From positions 1 to 41,445 of the forward strand of contig CAMAYX010000002.1 in the NCBI GenBank assembly GCA_945862405.1: 41,445 bases of DNA, read 5' to 3'. Positions 40,323 to 41,445 of this stretch are shown here, piece after piece (the first letter of the stretch is position 1; each line of letters opens with the position of its first letter). The DNA comes from Legionella genomosp. 1 (GTDB taxonomy: Bacteria > Pseudomonadota > Gammaproteobacteria > Legionellales > Legionellaceae). The translations under genes were made by a program, and so were the position numbers. The notes under the pieces were generated by a model. The model ran no database searches and was not told where the DNA came from. It worked only from the letters and a program-made list of their open reading frames with translations.

Positions 40323-41347
40323 AAGCTACCCGCAGCATCAAAACACACCTACTGCGCCGGATAAAAAGAAAGCGCGAGGCGCAGTCGGAATTAAGTCTCA
40401 ACCTTAACATTGGCCGCCAAGCATTAAGTGTTGGACAAGATTTCATACGAATTATTGGCCTTTCGATTTCACTGTTCGCCGACCTATTTCGTTTCATTCG
40501 CCTACCCCTGCAAACTATCAACCTTTGTCTGCAATGGCTTGTAGTTTTGCACGATAAGAATTTCCCACCTACCGTGAAAGCAATCACCTTAGCACTTATA
40601 AGCGGAACCATACTTTTAGCAAGTACCGTTTGGATGTTAGCACCAACTCTTTCCGCAGGCTTGCTTGCGTTAACGGTTGTATCTCATGCAGTAACTTTAT
40701 TTTATCGTGCCAATAAATTGCAGGTTAATGTTCATCAATATTTGACCCAGCCAGAGTTGCACATTGAAGAAGCTGACGCCTTGCTAATGCGTATTATTAA
40801 TAAATATCGCAGCTTGAAGACTCTAATATCATTTGCAGAAAAAAACGCAGGAGCTCAAGAGCTGGTTAGCGATGTGGAGCAATATTGCAAAATGATGGAC
40901 CAAGACTACGCACGGCGATTTCGTTGGAATCGAATTGTTGAACATACCCTAGGCGTTTTATTGCTCATAATCCGAGGAATTGCAGTAACATTACTTTTAA
41001 CAATTGCGGTGGGTTACTCTGCCTTGGCTTTTCCCCTAATTCTAGTTTCTTTAGGGTGCAATCTAGGTGATTTAATTCGCAATAGCTATGGCCGTTTCCA
41101 GGTTGAACAACAGCAAGATAGATTACTGCACCAGCAAATGGTTTTAGTTAATAATATTGAAACTTACACTCAGCACTATACAGAAAGCGCGGATGAACAA
41201 GCACTAGCACGTTTCCACGCGATTGAACCTGAATCTAATGCTCAAAAAACTCGTGGCATTCGTTTTTTTACGGAAACAGGTAGTCTGGTTGCCTGCACCC
41301 AGGACATAGTCTCAAACACTCCTGGCTACGAGCAACTGCCCCTTTGA
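40319..41347 (+). CDS. Multi-TM/helical hypothetical protein
   Basis: 342-aa ORF overlapping the TauE stop (ATGA); hydrophobic pairs at ~aa 80-125 and ~aa 215-255; no recognised family. Confidence 0.75.
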   Translation: MKATRSIKTHLLRRIKRKREAQSELSLNLNIGRQALSVGQDFIRIIGLSISLFADLFRFIRLPLQTINLCLQWLVVLHDKNFPPTVKAITLALISGTILLASTVWMLAPTLSAGLLALTVVSHAVTLFYRANKLQVNVHQYLTQPELHIEEADALLMRIINKYRSLKTLISFAEKNAGAQELVSDVEQYCKMMDQDYARRFRWNRIVEHTLGVLLLIIRGIAVTLLLTIAVGYSALAFPLILVSLGCNLGDLIRNSYGRFQVEQQQDRLLHQQMVLVNNIETYTQHYTESADEQALARFHAIEPESNAQKTRGIRFFTETGSLVACTQDIVSNTPGYEQLPL

Positions 41348-41445
41348 TTGCAAATCGCTCCCAAAGAACTTCCCTGTAACTTATTGATTAACAAGGAATC
41401 TCTACGAGCTCAAATCCAAGCGCTTTTGCACGGAAACTTAAGCTT

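Noticed and set aside
41388-41445. Possible C-terminal fragment of a minus-strand CDS (..SLSFRAKALGFELVEIPC*)
   Set aside because: Only about 18 codons visible; cannot be supported.

Overview
This 41.4-kb window looks like a gammaproteobacterial chromosome segment. Gene content (EnhB-like protein, DUF4254, several large membrane/coiled-coil proteins of unknown function) suggests a Legionellales-type host-associated lineage; that assignment is inference. Recognisable genes: Fe-superoxide dismutase, argD-type aminotransferase, hotdog thioesterase, rlmB, rnr, amino-acid-binding protein, HlyD + FUSC efflux pair, a retropepsin-like/7TM-transglutaminase/ATP-grasp module, mltA, papain-like secreted protease, two UbiH-family hydroxylases, pepP, ygfB, zapA, 6S RNA, parC, rlmKL, darP/yjgA, cysD, cysNC, an intact IS110-type transposase with a structured upstream noncoding end, and a TauE/SafE transporter. 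The most unusual signal is a dispersed family of about 7 stem-loop elements. Each sits directly at or just after a CDS stop codon. The outer stems differ in sequence but covary (CAATTC/GAATTG, AACTC/GAGTT, TAAAACCGT/ACGGTTTTA, TAGAACAG/CTGTTCTA) around a conserved asymmetric internal loop (GYTAG...ATAGTA or TCAG...ATGA). Second is the IS110 element: a likely bridge-RNA region, inserted between the arms of a perfect 29-bp inverted repeat. Third is a GAG/CTC microsatellite in the 3' end of ubiH that could sequester the Shine-Dalgarno of the next gene. No computation was run; repeats and stems were found by eye.
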